Origin: Cavia porcellus
Taxonomy: Eukaryota > Chordata > Mammalia > Rodentia > Caviidae
Length of the DNA: 64,000 nucleotides
Direction of reading: 5' to 3'
Assembly: GCF_034190915.1 (NCBI RefSeq)
Contig: NW_026947699.1
Location: 186,001 to 250,000 of the forward strand
Part shown: positions 1 to 13,430 of the stretch, one piece after another
Layout of the letters: every line of letters starts with the position of its first letter
How positions within the stretch are numbered: the first letter of the stretch is position 1
Notes under the pieces: generated by a model
The model's input: the letters and a program-made list of their open reading frames with translations, nothing else
Database searches by the model: none
Told to the model about the DNA's origin: nothing
Program-made: the position numbers and the translations under genes

Positions 1-2759
1 GCGCACCACCCCGTGATGTTTTTCTCACTCCTACTAGTGAATGTAATGTAACACACACCCATACGATGCGCTCCACCCCGTGATGTTTTTCTCACTGCTA
101 CTAGTGAATGTAGTGTAACACACACCCATACGATGCGCACCACCCCGTGATGTTTTTCTCACACCTACTAGTGAATGTAGTGTAACACACACCCATACGA
201 TGCGCACCACCCCGTGATGTTTTTCTCACTCCTACTAGTGAATGTAGTGTAACACACACCCATACGATGCGCACCACCCCGTGATGTTTTTCTCACTCCT
301 ACTCGTGAATGTAGTGTAACACACACCCATACGATGCGCACCACCCCGTGATGTTTTTCTCACTCCTACTAGTGAATGTAGTGTAACACACACCCATACG
401 ATGCGCACCACCCCGTGATGTTTTTCTCACTCCTACTAGTGAATGTAGTGTAACACACACCCATACGATGCGCACCACCCCGTGATGTTTTTCTCACTCC
501 TACTAGTGAATGTAGTGTAACACACACCCATACGATGCGCACCACCCCATGATGTTTTTCTCACTCCTACTAGTGAATCTAATGTAACACACACCCATAC
601 AATGCGCACCACCCCGTGATGTTTTTCTCACTCCTACTAGTGAATCTAATGTAACACACACCCATACAATGCGCACCACCCCGTGATATTTTTCTCACTC
701 CTACTAGTGAATCTAATGTAACACACACCCATACAATGCGCACCACCCCGTGATGTTTTTCTCACTCCTACTAGTGAATGTAATGTAACACACACCCCTA
801 CAATGCGCACCACCCCGTGATGTTTTTCTCACTCCTACTAGTGAATGTAATGTAACACACACCCGTACAATGCGCACCACCCCGTGATGTTTTTCTCACT
901 CCTACTAGTGTATGTAATGTAACACACACCCGTACAATGCGCACCACCCCGTGATGTTTTTCTCTCTCCTACTAGTGAATGTAATGTAACACACACCCGT
1001 ACAGTGCGCACCACCCCGTGATGTTTTTCTCACTCCTACTAGTGAATGTAATGTAACACACACCCATACAGTGCGCACCACCCCGTGATGTTTTTCTCAC
1101 TCCTACTAGTGAATGTAATGTAACACACACCCATACAGTGCGCACCACCCCGTGATGCTTTTCTCACTCCTACTAGTGAATGTAATGTAACACACACCCA
1201 TACAGTGCGCACCACCCCGTGATGCTTTTCTCACTCCTACTAGTGAATGTAATGTAACACACACCCATACAGTGCGCACCACCCCGTGATGCTTTTCTCA
1301 CTCCTACTAGTGAATCTAATGTAACACACACCCATACAGTGCGCACCACCCCGTGATGTTTTTCTCACTCCTACTAGTGAATCTAATGTAACACACACCC
1401 ATACAGTGCGCACCACCACGTGATGTTTTTCTCACTCCTAGTAGTGAATCTAATGTAACACACACCCATACAGTGCGCACCACCCCGTGATGCTTTTCTA
1501 ACTCCTACTAGTGAATGTAATGTAACACACACCCATACAGTGCGCACCACCCCGTGATGCTTTTCTCACTCCTACTAGTGAATCTAATGTAACACACACC
1601 CATACAGTGCGCACCACCCCGTGATGCTTTTCTCACTCCTACTAGTGAATCTAATGTAACACACACCCATACAGTGCGCACCACCCCGTGATGTTTTTCT
1701 CACTCCTACTAGTGAATCTAATGTAACACACACCCATACAGTGCGCACCACCACGTGATGTTTTTCTCACTCCTAGTAGTGAATCTAATGTAACACACAC
1801 CCATACAATGCGCACCACCCCGTGATGTTTTTCTCACTCCTACTAGTGAATCTAATGTAACACACACCCATACAATGCGCACCACCCCGTGATGTTTTTC
1901 TCACTCCTACTAGTGAATCTAATGTAACACACACCCATACAAAGCGCACCACCCCGTGATGTTTTTCTCACTCCTACTAGTGAATCTAATGTAACACACA
2001 CCCATACAATGCGCACCACCCCGTGATGTTTTTCTCACTCCTACTAGTGAATCTAATGTAACACACACCCATACAAAGCGCACCACCCCGTGATGTTTTT
2101 CTCACTCCTACTAGTGAATCTAATGTAACACACAACCATACAATGCGCACCACCCCGTGATGTTTTTCTCACTCCTACTAGTGAATCTAATGTAACACAC
2201 ACCCATACAATGCGCACCACCCCGTGATGTTTTTCCCACTCCTACTAGTGAATCTAATGTAACACACACCCATACAATGCGCACCACCCCGTGATGTTTT
2301 TCCCACTCCTACTAGTGAATCTAATGTAACACACACCGATACAATGCGCACCACCCCGTGATGTTTTTCCCACTCCTACTAGTGAATCTAATGTAACACA
2401 CACCCATACAATGCGCACCACCCCGTGATGTTTTTCCCACTCCTACTAGTGAATGTAATGTAACACACACCCATACAATACGCACCACCCCGTGATGTTT
2501 TTCCCACTGCTACTAGTGAATGTAATGTAACACACACCCATACAATGCGCACCACCCCGTGATGTTTTTCCCACTGCTACTAGTGAATGTAATGTAACAC
2601 ACACGCATACAATGCGCACCACCCCGTGATGTTTTTCCCACTGCTACTAGTGAATGTAATGTAACACACACCCATACAATGCGCACGACCCCGTGATGTT
2701 TTTCTCACTCCTACTAGTGAATGTAATGTAACACACACCCATACAATGCGCACCACCCC

Positions 2760-3831
2760 GTGATGTTTTTCTCACTCCTACTAGTGAATCTAATGTAACA
2801 CACACCCATACAATGCGCACCACCCCGTGATGTTTTTCTCACTCCTACTAGTGAATGTAATGTAACACACACCCGTACAATGCGCACCACCCCGTGATGT
2901 TTTTCTCACTCCTACTAGTGAATGTAATGTAACACACACCCGTACAATGCGCACCACCCCGTGATGTTTTTCTCACTCCTACTAGTGTATGTAATGTAAC
3001 ACACACCCGTACAATGCGCACCACGCCGTGATGTTTTTCTCACTCCTACTAGTGAATGTAATGTAACACACACCCGTACAGTGCGCACCACCCCGTGATG
3101 TTTTTCTCACTCCTACTAGTGAATGTAATGTAACACACACCCATACAGTGCGCACCACCCCGTGATGTTTTTCTCACTCCTACTAGTGAATGTAATGTAA
3201 CACACACCCATACAGTGCGCACCACCCCGTGATGCTTTTCTCACTCCTACTAGTGAATCTAATGTAACACACACCCATACAGTGCGCACCACCCCGTGAT
3301 GCATTTCTCACTCCTACTAGTGAATCTAATGTAACACACACCCATACAATGCGCACCACCCCGTGATGTTTTTCTCACTCCTACTAGTGAATGTAATGTA
3401 ACACACACCCGTACAATGCGCACCACCCCGTGATGTTTTTCTCACTCCTACTAGTGAATGTAATGTAACACACACCCGTACAATGCGCACCACCCCGTGA
3501 TGTTTTTCTCACTCCTACTAGTGTATGTAATGTAACACACACCCGTACAATGCGCACCACGCCGTGATGTTTTTCTCACTCCTACTAGTGAATGTAATGT
3601 AACACACACCCGTACAGTGCGCACCACCCCGTGATGTTTTTCTCACTCCTACTAGTGAATGTAATGTAACACACACCCATACAGTGCGCACCACCCCGTG
3701 ATGTTTTTCTCACTCCTACTAGTGAATGTAATGTAACACACACCCATACAGTGCGCACCACCCCGTGATGCTTTTCTCACTCCTACTAGTGAATCTAATG
3801 TAACACACACCCATACAGTACGCACCACCCC
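2760..3831. repeat. Tandem duplication of an 8-monomer (536-bp) block
   Basis: Two adjacent 536-bp copies (about 2760-3295 and 3296-3831) share a rare monomer order: a 43C monomer, two CCGTAC monomers, a GTGTATG monomer (40T) at 2985 and 3521, an ACGCCGTG monomer at about 3024 and 3560, then CAGT monomers. The spacing of the 40T marker is exactly 8 x 67. The copies differ near 3301, where the second starts with GATGCATTT. The edges are estimates because the copies grade into ordinary monomers. Confidence 0.8.
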
Positions 3832-6800
3832 GTGATGCTTTTTTCACTCCTACTAGTGAATCTAATGTAACACACACCCATACAGTGCGCACCACCCCGT
3901 GATGCTTTTCTCACTCCTACTAGTGAATCTAATGTAACACACACCCATACAGTGCGCACCACCCCGTGATGTTTTTCTCACTGCTACTAGTGAATGTAAT
4001 GTAACACACACCCATATGATGCGCACCACCCCGTGATGTTTTTCTCACTGCTACTAGTGAATGTAATGTAACACACACCCATACGATGCGCACCACCCCG
4101 TGATGTTTTTCTCACTGCTACTAGTGAATGTAGTGTAACACACACCCATACGATGCGCACCACCCCGTGATGTTTTTCTCACTCCTACTAGTGAATGTAG
4201 TGTAACACACACCCATACGATGCGCACCACCCCGTGATGTTTTTCTCACTCCTACTCGTGAATGTAGTGTAACACACACCCATACGATGCGCACCACCCC
4301 GTGATGTTTTTCTCACTCCTACTAGTGAATGTAGTGTAACACACACCCATACGATGCGCACCACCCCGTGATGTTTTTCTCACTCCTACTAGTGAATGTA
4401 GTGTAACACACACCCATACGATGCGCACCACCCCGTGATGTTTTTCTCACTCCTACTAGTGAATGTAGTGTAACACACACCCATACGATGCGCACCACCC
4501 CGTGATGTTTTTCTCACTCCTACTAGTGAATGTAATGTAACACACACCCATACAATGCGCACCACCCCGTGATGTTTTTCTCACTCCTACTAGTGAATCT
4601 AATGTAACACACACCCATACAATGCGCACCACCCCGTGATGTTTTTCTCACTCCTACTAGTGAATGTAATGTAATTCACACCCGTACAATGCGCACCACC
4701 CCGTGATGTTTTTCTCACTCCTACTAGTGTATGTAATGTAACACACACCCGTACAATGCGCACCACCCCGTGATGTTTTTCTCACTCCTACTAGTGAATG
4801 TAATGTAACACACACCCGTGCAGTGCGCACCACCCCGTGATGTTTTTCTCACTCCTACTAGTGAATGTAATGTAACACACACCCATACAGTGCGCACCAC
4901 CCCGTGATGTTTTTCTCACTCCTACTAGTGAATGTAATGTAACACACACCCATACAGTGCGCACCACCCCGTGATGCTTTTCTCACTCCTACTAGTGAAT
5001 GTAATGTAACACACACCCATACAGTGCGCACCACCCCGTGATGCTTTTCTCACTCCTACTAGTGAATGTAATGTAACACACACCCATACAGTGCGCACCA
5101 CCCCGTGATGCTTTTCTCACTCCTACTAGTGAATCTAATGTAACACACACCCATACAGTGCGCACCACCCCGTGATGCTTTTCTCACTCCTACTAGTGAA
5201 TCTAATGTAACACACACCCATACAGTGCGCACCACCCCATGATGTTTTTCTCACTCCTACTAGTGAATCTAATGTAACACACACCCATACAGTGCGCACC
5301 ACCCCGTGATGTTTTTCTCACTCCTACTAGTGAATCTAATGTAACACACACCCATACAGTGCGCACCACCCCGTGATGTTTTTCTCACTCCTAGTAGTGA
5401 ATCTAATGTAACACACACCCATACAATGCGCACCACCCCGTGATGTTTTTCTCACTCCTACTAGTGAATCTAATGTAACACACAATCATACAATGCGCAC
5501 CACCCCGTGATGTTTTTCTGACTGCTACTAGTGAATGTAATGTAACACACACCCATACAATGCGCACCACCCCGTGATGTTTTTCTCACTGCTACTAGTG
5601 AATGTAATGTAACACACACCCATACGATGCGCACCACCCCGTGATGTTTTTCTCACTCCTACTAGTGAATGTAATGTAACACACACCCATACGATGCGCA
5701 CCACCCTGTGATTTTTTTCTCACTGCTACTAGTGAATGTAGTGTAACACACACCAATACGATGCGCACCACCCCGTGATGTTTTTCTCACTCCTACTAGT
5801 GAATGTAGTGTAACACACACCCATACGATGCGCACCACCCCGTGATGTTTTTCTCACTCCTACTAGTGAATGTAGTGTAACACACACCCATACGATGCGC
5901 ACCACCCCGTGATGTTTTTCTCACTCCTACTCGTGAATGTAGTGTAACACACACCCATACGATGCGCACCACCCCGTGATGTTTTTCTCACTCCTACTAG
6001 TGAATGTAGTGTAACACACACCCATACGATGCGCACCACCCCGTGATGTTTTTCTCACTCCTACTAGTGAATGTATTGTAACACACACCCATACGATGCG
6101 CACCACCCCGTGATGTTTTTCTCACTCCTACTAGTGAATGTAGTGTAACACACACCCATACGATGCGCACCACCCCGTGATGTTTTTCTCACTCCCACTA
6201 GTGAATGTAATGTAACACACACCCATACAATGCGCACCACCCCGTGATGTTTTTCTCACTCCCACTAGTGAATGTAATGTAACACACACCCATACAATGC
6301 GCACCACCCCGTGATGTTTTTCTCACTCCCACTAGTGAATGTAATGTAACACACACCCATACAATGCGCACCACCCCGTGATGTTTTTCTCACTCCCACT
6401 AGTGAATGTAATGTAATACACACCCATACAATGCGCACCACCCCGTGATGTTTTTCTCACTCCTACTTGTGAATGTAATGTAACACACACCCATACAATG
6501 CGCACCACCCCGTGATGTTTTTCTCACTCCTACTAGTGAATGTAATGTAACACACACCCATACAATGCGCACCACCCCGTGATGTTTTTCGCACTGCTAC
6601 TAGTGAATGTAATGTAACACACACCCATACAATGCGCACCACACCGTGATGTTTTTCTCACTGCTACTAGTGAATCTAATGTAACACACACCCATACAAT
6701 GCGCACCACCCCGTGATGTTTTTCTCACTCCTACTAGTGAATGTAATGTAACACACACCCATACAATGCGCACCACCCCGTGATGTTTTTCTCACTCCTA

Positions 6801-6900
6801 CTAGTGAATGTAATGTAACACACACCCATACAATGCGCACCACCCCGTGATGCTTTTCTCACTCCTACTAGTGAATCTAATTTAACACACACCCATACAA
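3350..6900. repeat. Higher-order repeat, copy A of a 53-55-monomer unit
   Basis: This block is repeated in the following 6.9-10.2 kb. Markers that align are the 40T monomer (3521 with 7072, 53 monomers), CTCGTG (4255 with 7806, 53), the unique GTAATTCACAC monomer (4671 with 8356, 55), AATCAT (5484 with 9169, 55) and a second CTCGTG (5930 with 9615, 55). The change from 53 to 55 comes from two extra monomers in the later copy between about 8.15 and 8.35 kb. Outside that gap only scattered single-base differences were seen, such as GTGATTTTTTT near 5710. Confidence 0.85.
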
Positions 6901-9900
6901 TGCGCACCACCCCGTGATGTTTTTCTCACTCCTACTAGTGAATGTAATGTAACACACACCCGTACAATGCGCACCACCCCGTGATGTTTTTCTCACTCCT
7001 ACTAGTGAATGTAATGTAACACACACCCGTACAATGCGCACCACCCCGTGATGTTTTTCTCACTCCTACTAGTGTATGTAATGTAACACACACCCGTACA
7101 ATGCGCACCACGCCGTGATGTTTTTCTCACTCCTACTAGTGAATGTAATGTAACACACACCCGTACAGTGCGCACCACCCCGTGATGTTTTTCTCACTCC
7201 TACTAGTGAATGTAATGTAACACACACCCATACAGTGCGCACCACCCCGTGATGTTTTTCTCACTCCTACTAGTGAATGTAATGTAACACACACCCATAC
7301 AGTGCGCACCACCCCGTGATGCTTTTCTCACTCCTACTAGTGAATCTAATGTAACACACACCCATACAGTGCGCACCTCCCCGTGATGCTTTTTTCACTC
7401 CTACTAGTGAATCTAATGTAACACACACCCATACAGTGCGCACCACCCCGTGATGCTTTTCTCACTCCTACTAGTGAATCTAATGTAACACACACCCATA
7501 CAGTGCGCACCACCCTGTGATGTTTTTCTCACTGCTACTAGTGAATATAATGTAACACACACCCATATGATGCGCACCACCCCGTGATGTTTTTCTCACT
7601 CCTACTAGTGAATGTAATGTAACACACACCCATACGATGCGCACCACCCCGTGATGTTTTTCTCACTGCTACTAGTGAATGTAGTGTAACACACACCCAT
7701 ACGATGCGCACCACCCCGTGATGTTTTTCTCACTCCTACTAGTGAATGTAGTGTAACACACACCCATACGATGCGCACCACCCCGTGATGTTTTTCTCAC
7801 TCCTACTCGTGAATGTAGTGTAACACACACCCATACGATGCGCACCACCCCGTGATGTTTTTCTCACTCCTACTAGTGAATGTAGTGTAACACACACCCA
7901 TACGATGCGCACCACCCCGTGATGTTTTTCTCACTCCTACTAGTGAATGTAGTGTAACACACACCCATACGATGCGCACCACCCCGTGATGTTTTTCTCA
8001 CTCCTACTTGTGAATGTAGTGTAACACACACCCATACGATGCGCACCACCCCGTGATGTTTTTCTCACTCCTACTAGTGAATGTAATGTAACACACACCC
8101 ATACAATGCGCACCACCCCGTGATGTTTTTCTCACTCCTACTAGTGAATCTAATGTAACACACACCCATACAATGCGCACCACCCCGTGATGTTTTTCTC
8201 ACTCCTACTAGTGAATCTAATGTAACACACACCCATACAGTGCGCACCACCCCGTGATGTTTTTCTCACTCCTACTAGTGAATGTAATGTAACACACACC
8301 CGTACAATGCGCACCACCCCGTGATGTTTTTCTCACTCCTACTAGTGAATGTAATGTAATTCACACCCGTACAATGCGCACCACCCCGTGATGTTTTTCT
8401 CACTCCTACTAGTGTATGTAATGTAACACACACCCGTACAATGCGCACCACCCCGTGATGTTTTTCTCACTCCTACTAGTGAATGTAATGTAACACACAC
8501 CCGTGCAGTGCGCACCACCCCGTGATGTTTTTCTCACTCCTACTAGTGAATGTAATGTAACACACACCCATACAGTGCGCACCACCCCGTGATGTTTTTC
8601 TCACTCCTACTAGTGAATGTAATGTAACACACACCCATACAGTGCGCACCACCCCGTGATGCTTTTCTCACTCCTACTAGTGAATGTAATGTAACACACA
8701 CCCATACAGTGCGCACCACCCCGTGATGCTTTTCTCACTCCTACTAGTGAATGTAATGTAACACACACCCATACAGTGCGCACCACCCCATGATGCTTTT
8801 CTCACTCCTACTAGTGAATCTAATGTAACACACACCCATACAGTGCGCACCACCCCGTGATGCTTTTCTCACTCCTACTAGTGAATCTAATGTAACACAC
8901 ACCCATACAGTGCGCACCACCCCGTGATGTTTTTCTCACTCCTACTAGTGAATCTAATGTAACACACACCCATACAGTGCGCACCACCCCGTGATGTTTT
9001 TCTCACTCCTACTAGTGAATCTAATGTAACACACACCCATACAGTGCGCACCACCCCGTGATGTTTTTCTCACTCCTAGTAGTGAATCTAATGTAACACA
9101 CACCCATACAATGCGCACCACCCCGTGATGTTTTTCTCACTCCTACTAGTGAATCTAATGTAACACACAATCATACAATGCGCACCACCCCGTGATGTTT
9201 TTCTGACTGCTACTAGTGAATGTAATGTAACACACACCCATACAATGCGCACCACCCCGTGATGTTTTTCTCACTGCTACTAGTGAATGTAATGTAACAC
9301 ACACCCATACGATGCGCACCACCCCGTGATGTTTTTCTCACTCCTACTAGTGAATGTAATGTAACACACACCCATACGATGCGCACCACCCTGTGATGTT
9401 TTTCTCACTGCTACTAGTGAATGTAGTGTAACACACACCAATACGATGCGCACCACCCCGTGATGTTTTTCTCACTCCTACTAGTGAATGTAGTGTAACA
9501 CACACCCATACGATGCGCACCACCCCGTGATGTTTTTCTCACTCCTACTAGTGAATGTAGTGTAACACACACCCATTCGATGCGCACCACCCCGTGATGT
9601 TTTTCTCACTCCTACTCGTGAATGTAGTGTAACACACACCCATACGATGCGCACCACCCCGTGATGTTTTTCTCACTCCTACTAGTGAATGTAGTGTAAC
9701 ACACACCCATACGATGCGCACCACCCCGTGATGTTTTTCTCACTCCTACTAGTGAATGTATTGTAACACACACCCATACGATGCGCACCACCCCGTGATG
9801 TTTTTCTCACTCCTACTAGTGAATGTAGTGTAACACACACCCATACGATGCGCACCACCCCGTGATGTTTTTCTCACTCCCACTAGTGAATGTAATGTAA

Positions 9901-10201
9901 CACACACCCATACAATGCGCACCACCCCGTGATGTTTTTCTCACTCCCACTAGTGAATGTAATGTAACACACACCCATACAATGCGCACCACCCCGTGAT
10001 GTTTTTCTCACTCCCACTAGTGAATGTAATGTAACACACACCCATACAATGCGCACCACCCCGTGATGTTTTTCTCACTCCCACTAGTGAATGTAATGTA
10101 ATACACACCCATACAATGCGCACCACCCCGTGATGTTTTTCTCACTCCTACTTGTGAATGTAATGTAACACACACCCATACAATGCGCACCACCCCGTGA
10201 T
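6901..10201. repeat. Higher-order repeat, copy B of the 53-55-monomer unit
   Basis: This copy follows copy A directly and keeps its monomer order, including the one-off GTAATTCACAC monomer at 8356 and the CCAATACG monomer near 9441. It has two extra monomers around 8.15-8.35 kb (one 43C with a CAGT end, one CCGTAC). Private changes include CACCTCCCCG near 7375, CCCCATGATG near 8786 and CATTCGA near 9575. Its end at about 10.2 kb is cut by the 16-monomer duplication, where a CTTGTG monomer joins directly to the AATCAT monomer. Confidence 0.83.
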
Positions 10202-11273
10202 GTTTTTCTCACTCCTACTAGTGAATCTAATGTAACACACAATCATACAATGCGCACCACCCCGTGATGTTTTTCTGACTGCTACTAGTGAATGTAATGT
10301 AACACACACCCATACAATGCGCACCACCCCGTGATGTTTTTCTCACTGCTACTAGTGAATGTAATGTAACACACACCCATACGATGCGCACCACCCCGTG
10401 ATGTTTTTCTCACTCCTACTAGTGAATGTAATGTAACACACACCCATACGATGCGCACCACCCTGTGATGTTTTTCTCACTGCTACTAGTGAATGTAGTG
10501 TAACACACACCAATACGATGCGCACCACCCCGTGATGTTTTTCTCACTCCTACTAGTGAATGTAGTGTAACACACACCCATACGATGCGCACCACCCCGT
10601 GATGTTTTTCTCACTCCTACTAGTGAATGTAGTGTAACACACACCCATACGATGCGCACCACCCCGTGATGTTTTTCTCACTCCTACTCGTGAATGTAGT
10701 GTAACACACACCCATACGATGCGCACCACCCCGTGATGTTTTTCTCACTCCTACTAGTGAATGTAGTGTAACACACACCCATACGATGCGCACCACCCCG
10801 TGATGTTTTTCTCACTCCTACTAGTGAATGTATTGTAACACACACCCATACGATGCGCACCACCCCGTGATGTTTTTCTCACTCCTACTAGTGAATGTAG
10901 TGTAACACACACCCATACGATGCGCACCACCCCGTGATGTTTTTCTCACTCCCACTAGTGAATGTAATGTAACACACACCCATACAATGCGCACCACCCC
11001 GTGATGTTTTTCTCACTCCCACTAGTGAATGTAATGTAACACACACCCATACAATGCGCACCACCCCGTGATGTTTTTCTCACTCCCACTAGTGAATGTA
11101 ATGTAACACACACCCATACAATGCGCACCACCCCGTGATGTTTTTCTCACTCCCACTAGTGAATGTAATGTAATACACACCCATACAATGCGCACCACCC
11201 CGTGATGTTTTTCTCACTCCTACTTGTGAATGTAATGTAACACACACCCATACAATGCGCACCACCCCGTGAT
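9130..11273. repeat. Tandem duplication of a 16-monomer (1072-bp) block
   Basis: Copies at about 9130-10201 and 10202-11273 match base for base apart from isolated changes. Paired markers, all 1072 bp apart, are AATCAT (9169 and 10241), CTGTGATG (about 9391 and 10463), CTCGTG (9615 and 10687) and TATTG (9759 and 10831). One visible difference is CATTCGA in the first copy against CATACGA in the second. In each copy four CCCACTAG monomers, a GTAATACAC monomer and a CTTGTG monomer close the block. The near identity suggests a recent event. Confidence 0.87.
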
Positions 11274-13430
11274 GTTTTTCTCACTCCTACTAGTGAATGT
11301 AATGTAACACACACCCATACAATGCGCACCACCCCGTGATGTTTTTCGCACTGCTACTAGTGAATGTAATGTAACACACACCCATACAATGCGCACCACA
11401 CCGTGATGTTTTTCTCACTGCTACTAGTGAATCTAATGTAACACACACCCATACAATGCGCACCACCCCGTGATGTTTTTCTCACTCCTACTAGTGAATG
11501 TAATGTAACACACACCCATACAATGCGCACCACCCCGTGATGTTTTTCTCACTCCTACTAGTGAATGTAATGTAACACACACCCATACAATGCGCACCAC
11601 CCCGTGATGTTTTTCTCACTCCTACTAGTGAATGTAATGTAACACACACCCATACAATGCGCACCACCCCGTGATGTTTTTCTCACTCCTACTAGTGAAT
11701 GTAATGTAACACACACCCATACAATGCGCACCACCCCGTGATGTTTTTCTCACTCCTACTAGTGAATCTAATGTAACACACACCCATACAATGCGCACCA
11801 CCCCGTGATGTTTTTCTCACTCCTACTAGTGAATCTAATGTAACACACACCCATACAATGCGCACCACCCCGTGATGTTTTTCTCACACCCACCAGTGAA
11901 TGTAATGTAACACACAGCCATACAATGCGCACCACCCCGTGATGATTTTCTCACTCCCACCAGTGAATGTAATGTAACACACACCCATACAATGCGCACC
12001 ACCCCGTGATGTTTTTCTCACTCCCACTAGTGAATGTAATGTACCACACACCCATACAATGCGCACCACCTCGTGATGTTTTTCTCACTCCTAGTAGTGA
12101 ATGTAATGTACCACACACCCATACAATGCGCACCACTCCGTGATGTTTTTCTCACTCGTACTAGTGAATGTAATGTACCACACACCCATACAATGCGCAC
12201 CACCCGGTGATGTTTTTCTCACTCCTACTTGTGAATGTAATGTAACACACACCCATACAATGCGCACCACCCCGTGATGTTTTTCTCACTCCTACTAGTG
12301 AATGTAATGTAACACACACCCATACAATGCGCACCACCCCGTGATGTTTTTCTCACTCCTACTAGTGAATGTAATGTAACACACACCCATACAATGCGCA
12401 CCACCCCGTGATGTTTTTCTCACTCCTACTAGTTAATCTAATGTAACACACACCCATACAATGCGCACCACCCCGTGATGTTTTTCTCACTCCTACTAGT
12501 GAATCTAATGTAACACACACCCATACAATGCCCACCACCCCGTGATGTTTTTCTCACTCCTACTAGTGAATCTAATGTAACACACACCCATACAATGCGC
12601 ACCACCCCGTGATGTTTTTCTCACTCCTACTAGTGAATCTAATGTAACACACACCCATACAATGCGCACCACCGCATGATATTTTTCTCACTCCTACTAG
12701 TGAATGTAATGTAACACACACCCGTACAATGCGCACCACGCTGTGATGTTTTTCTCACTCCTACTAGTGAATGTAATGTAACACACACCCTTACAGTGCG
12801 CACCACCCCGTGATGTTTTTCTCACTCCTACTAGTGAATGTAATGTAACACACACCCATACAGTGCGCACCACCCCGTGATGTTTTTCTCACTCCTACTA
12901 GTGAATGTAATGTAACACACACCCATACAGTGCGCACCACCCCGTGATGCTTTTCTCACTCCTACTAGTGAATCTAATGTAACACACACCCATACAGTGC
13001 GCACCACCCCGTGATGCTTTTTTCACTCCTACTAGTGAATCTAATGTAACACACACCCATACAGTGCGCACCACCCCGTGATGCTTTTCTCACTCCTACT
13101 AGTGAATCTAATGTAACACACACCCATACAGTGCGCACCACCCCGTGATGTTTTTCTCACTCCTACTAGTGAATCTAATGTAACACACACCCATACAGTG
13201 CGCACCACCCCGTGATGTTTTTCTCACTCCTACTAGTGAATCTAATGTAACACACACCCATACAGTGCGCACCACCCCGTGATGTTTTTCTCACTCCTAC
13301 TAGTGAATCTAATGTAACACACACCCATACAGTGCGCACCACCCCGTGATGTTTTTCTCACTCCTAGTAGTGAATCTAATGTAACACACACCCATACGAT
13401 GCGCACCACCCCGTGATGTTTTTCTCACTG
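10202..13430. repeat. Higher-order block, first copy of a 69-70-monomer spaced repeat
   Basis: The block runs from AATCAT (10241) through ACGAT, CCCACTAG, a CGCACTGC monomer, a CCACCAG cluster (from 11884), an AGTTAATC monomer (12431), a GCATGATAT monomer (12671) and CAGT monomers to a TAGTAG monomer (13363). Each marker recurs 70 monomers (4690 bp) later, and the last recurs 69 monomers later. One private difference is CCCTTACAG near 12790, where the second copy has CCCGTACAG. Confidence 0.8.
11884..12136. repeat. CCACCAG variant cluster (first of seven)
   Basis: Four successive monomers carry a fixed set of variants: CACACCCACCAG with CAGCC; GATGATTTT with CCCACCAG; CCCACTAG with GTACCACAC; and TAGTAG with GTACCACAC. 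The 35C change replaces the TAG stop on the minus strand with TGG, so open frames of 61 codons with GTG starts span each cluster. They encode only translated repeat. Sister clusters start at 16574, 18852, 21934 (truncated), 25485 with 25820 (truncated), 29438 and 32185, at whole-monomer spacings. The cluster is a good probe for copies of the higher-order unit. Confidence 0.85.
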
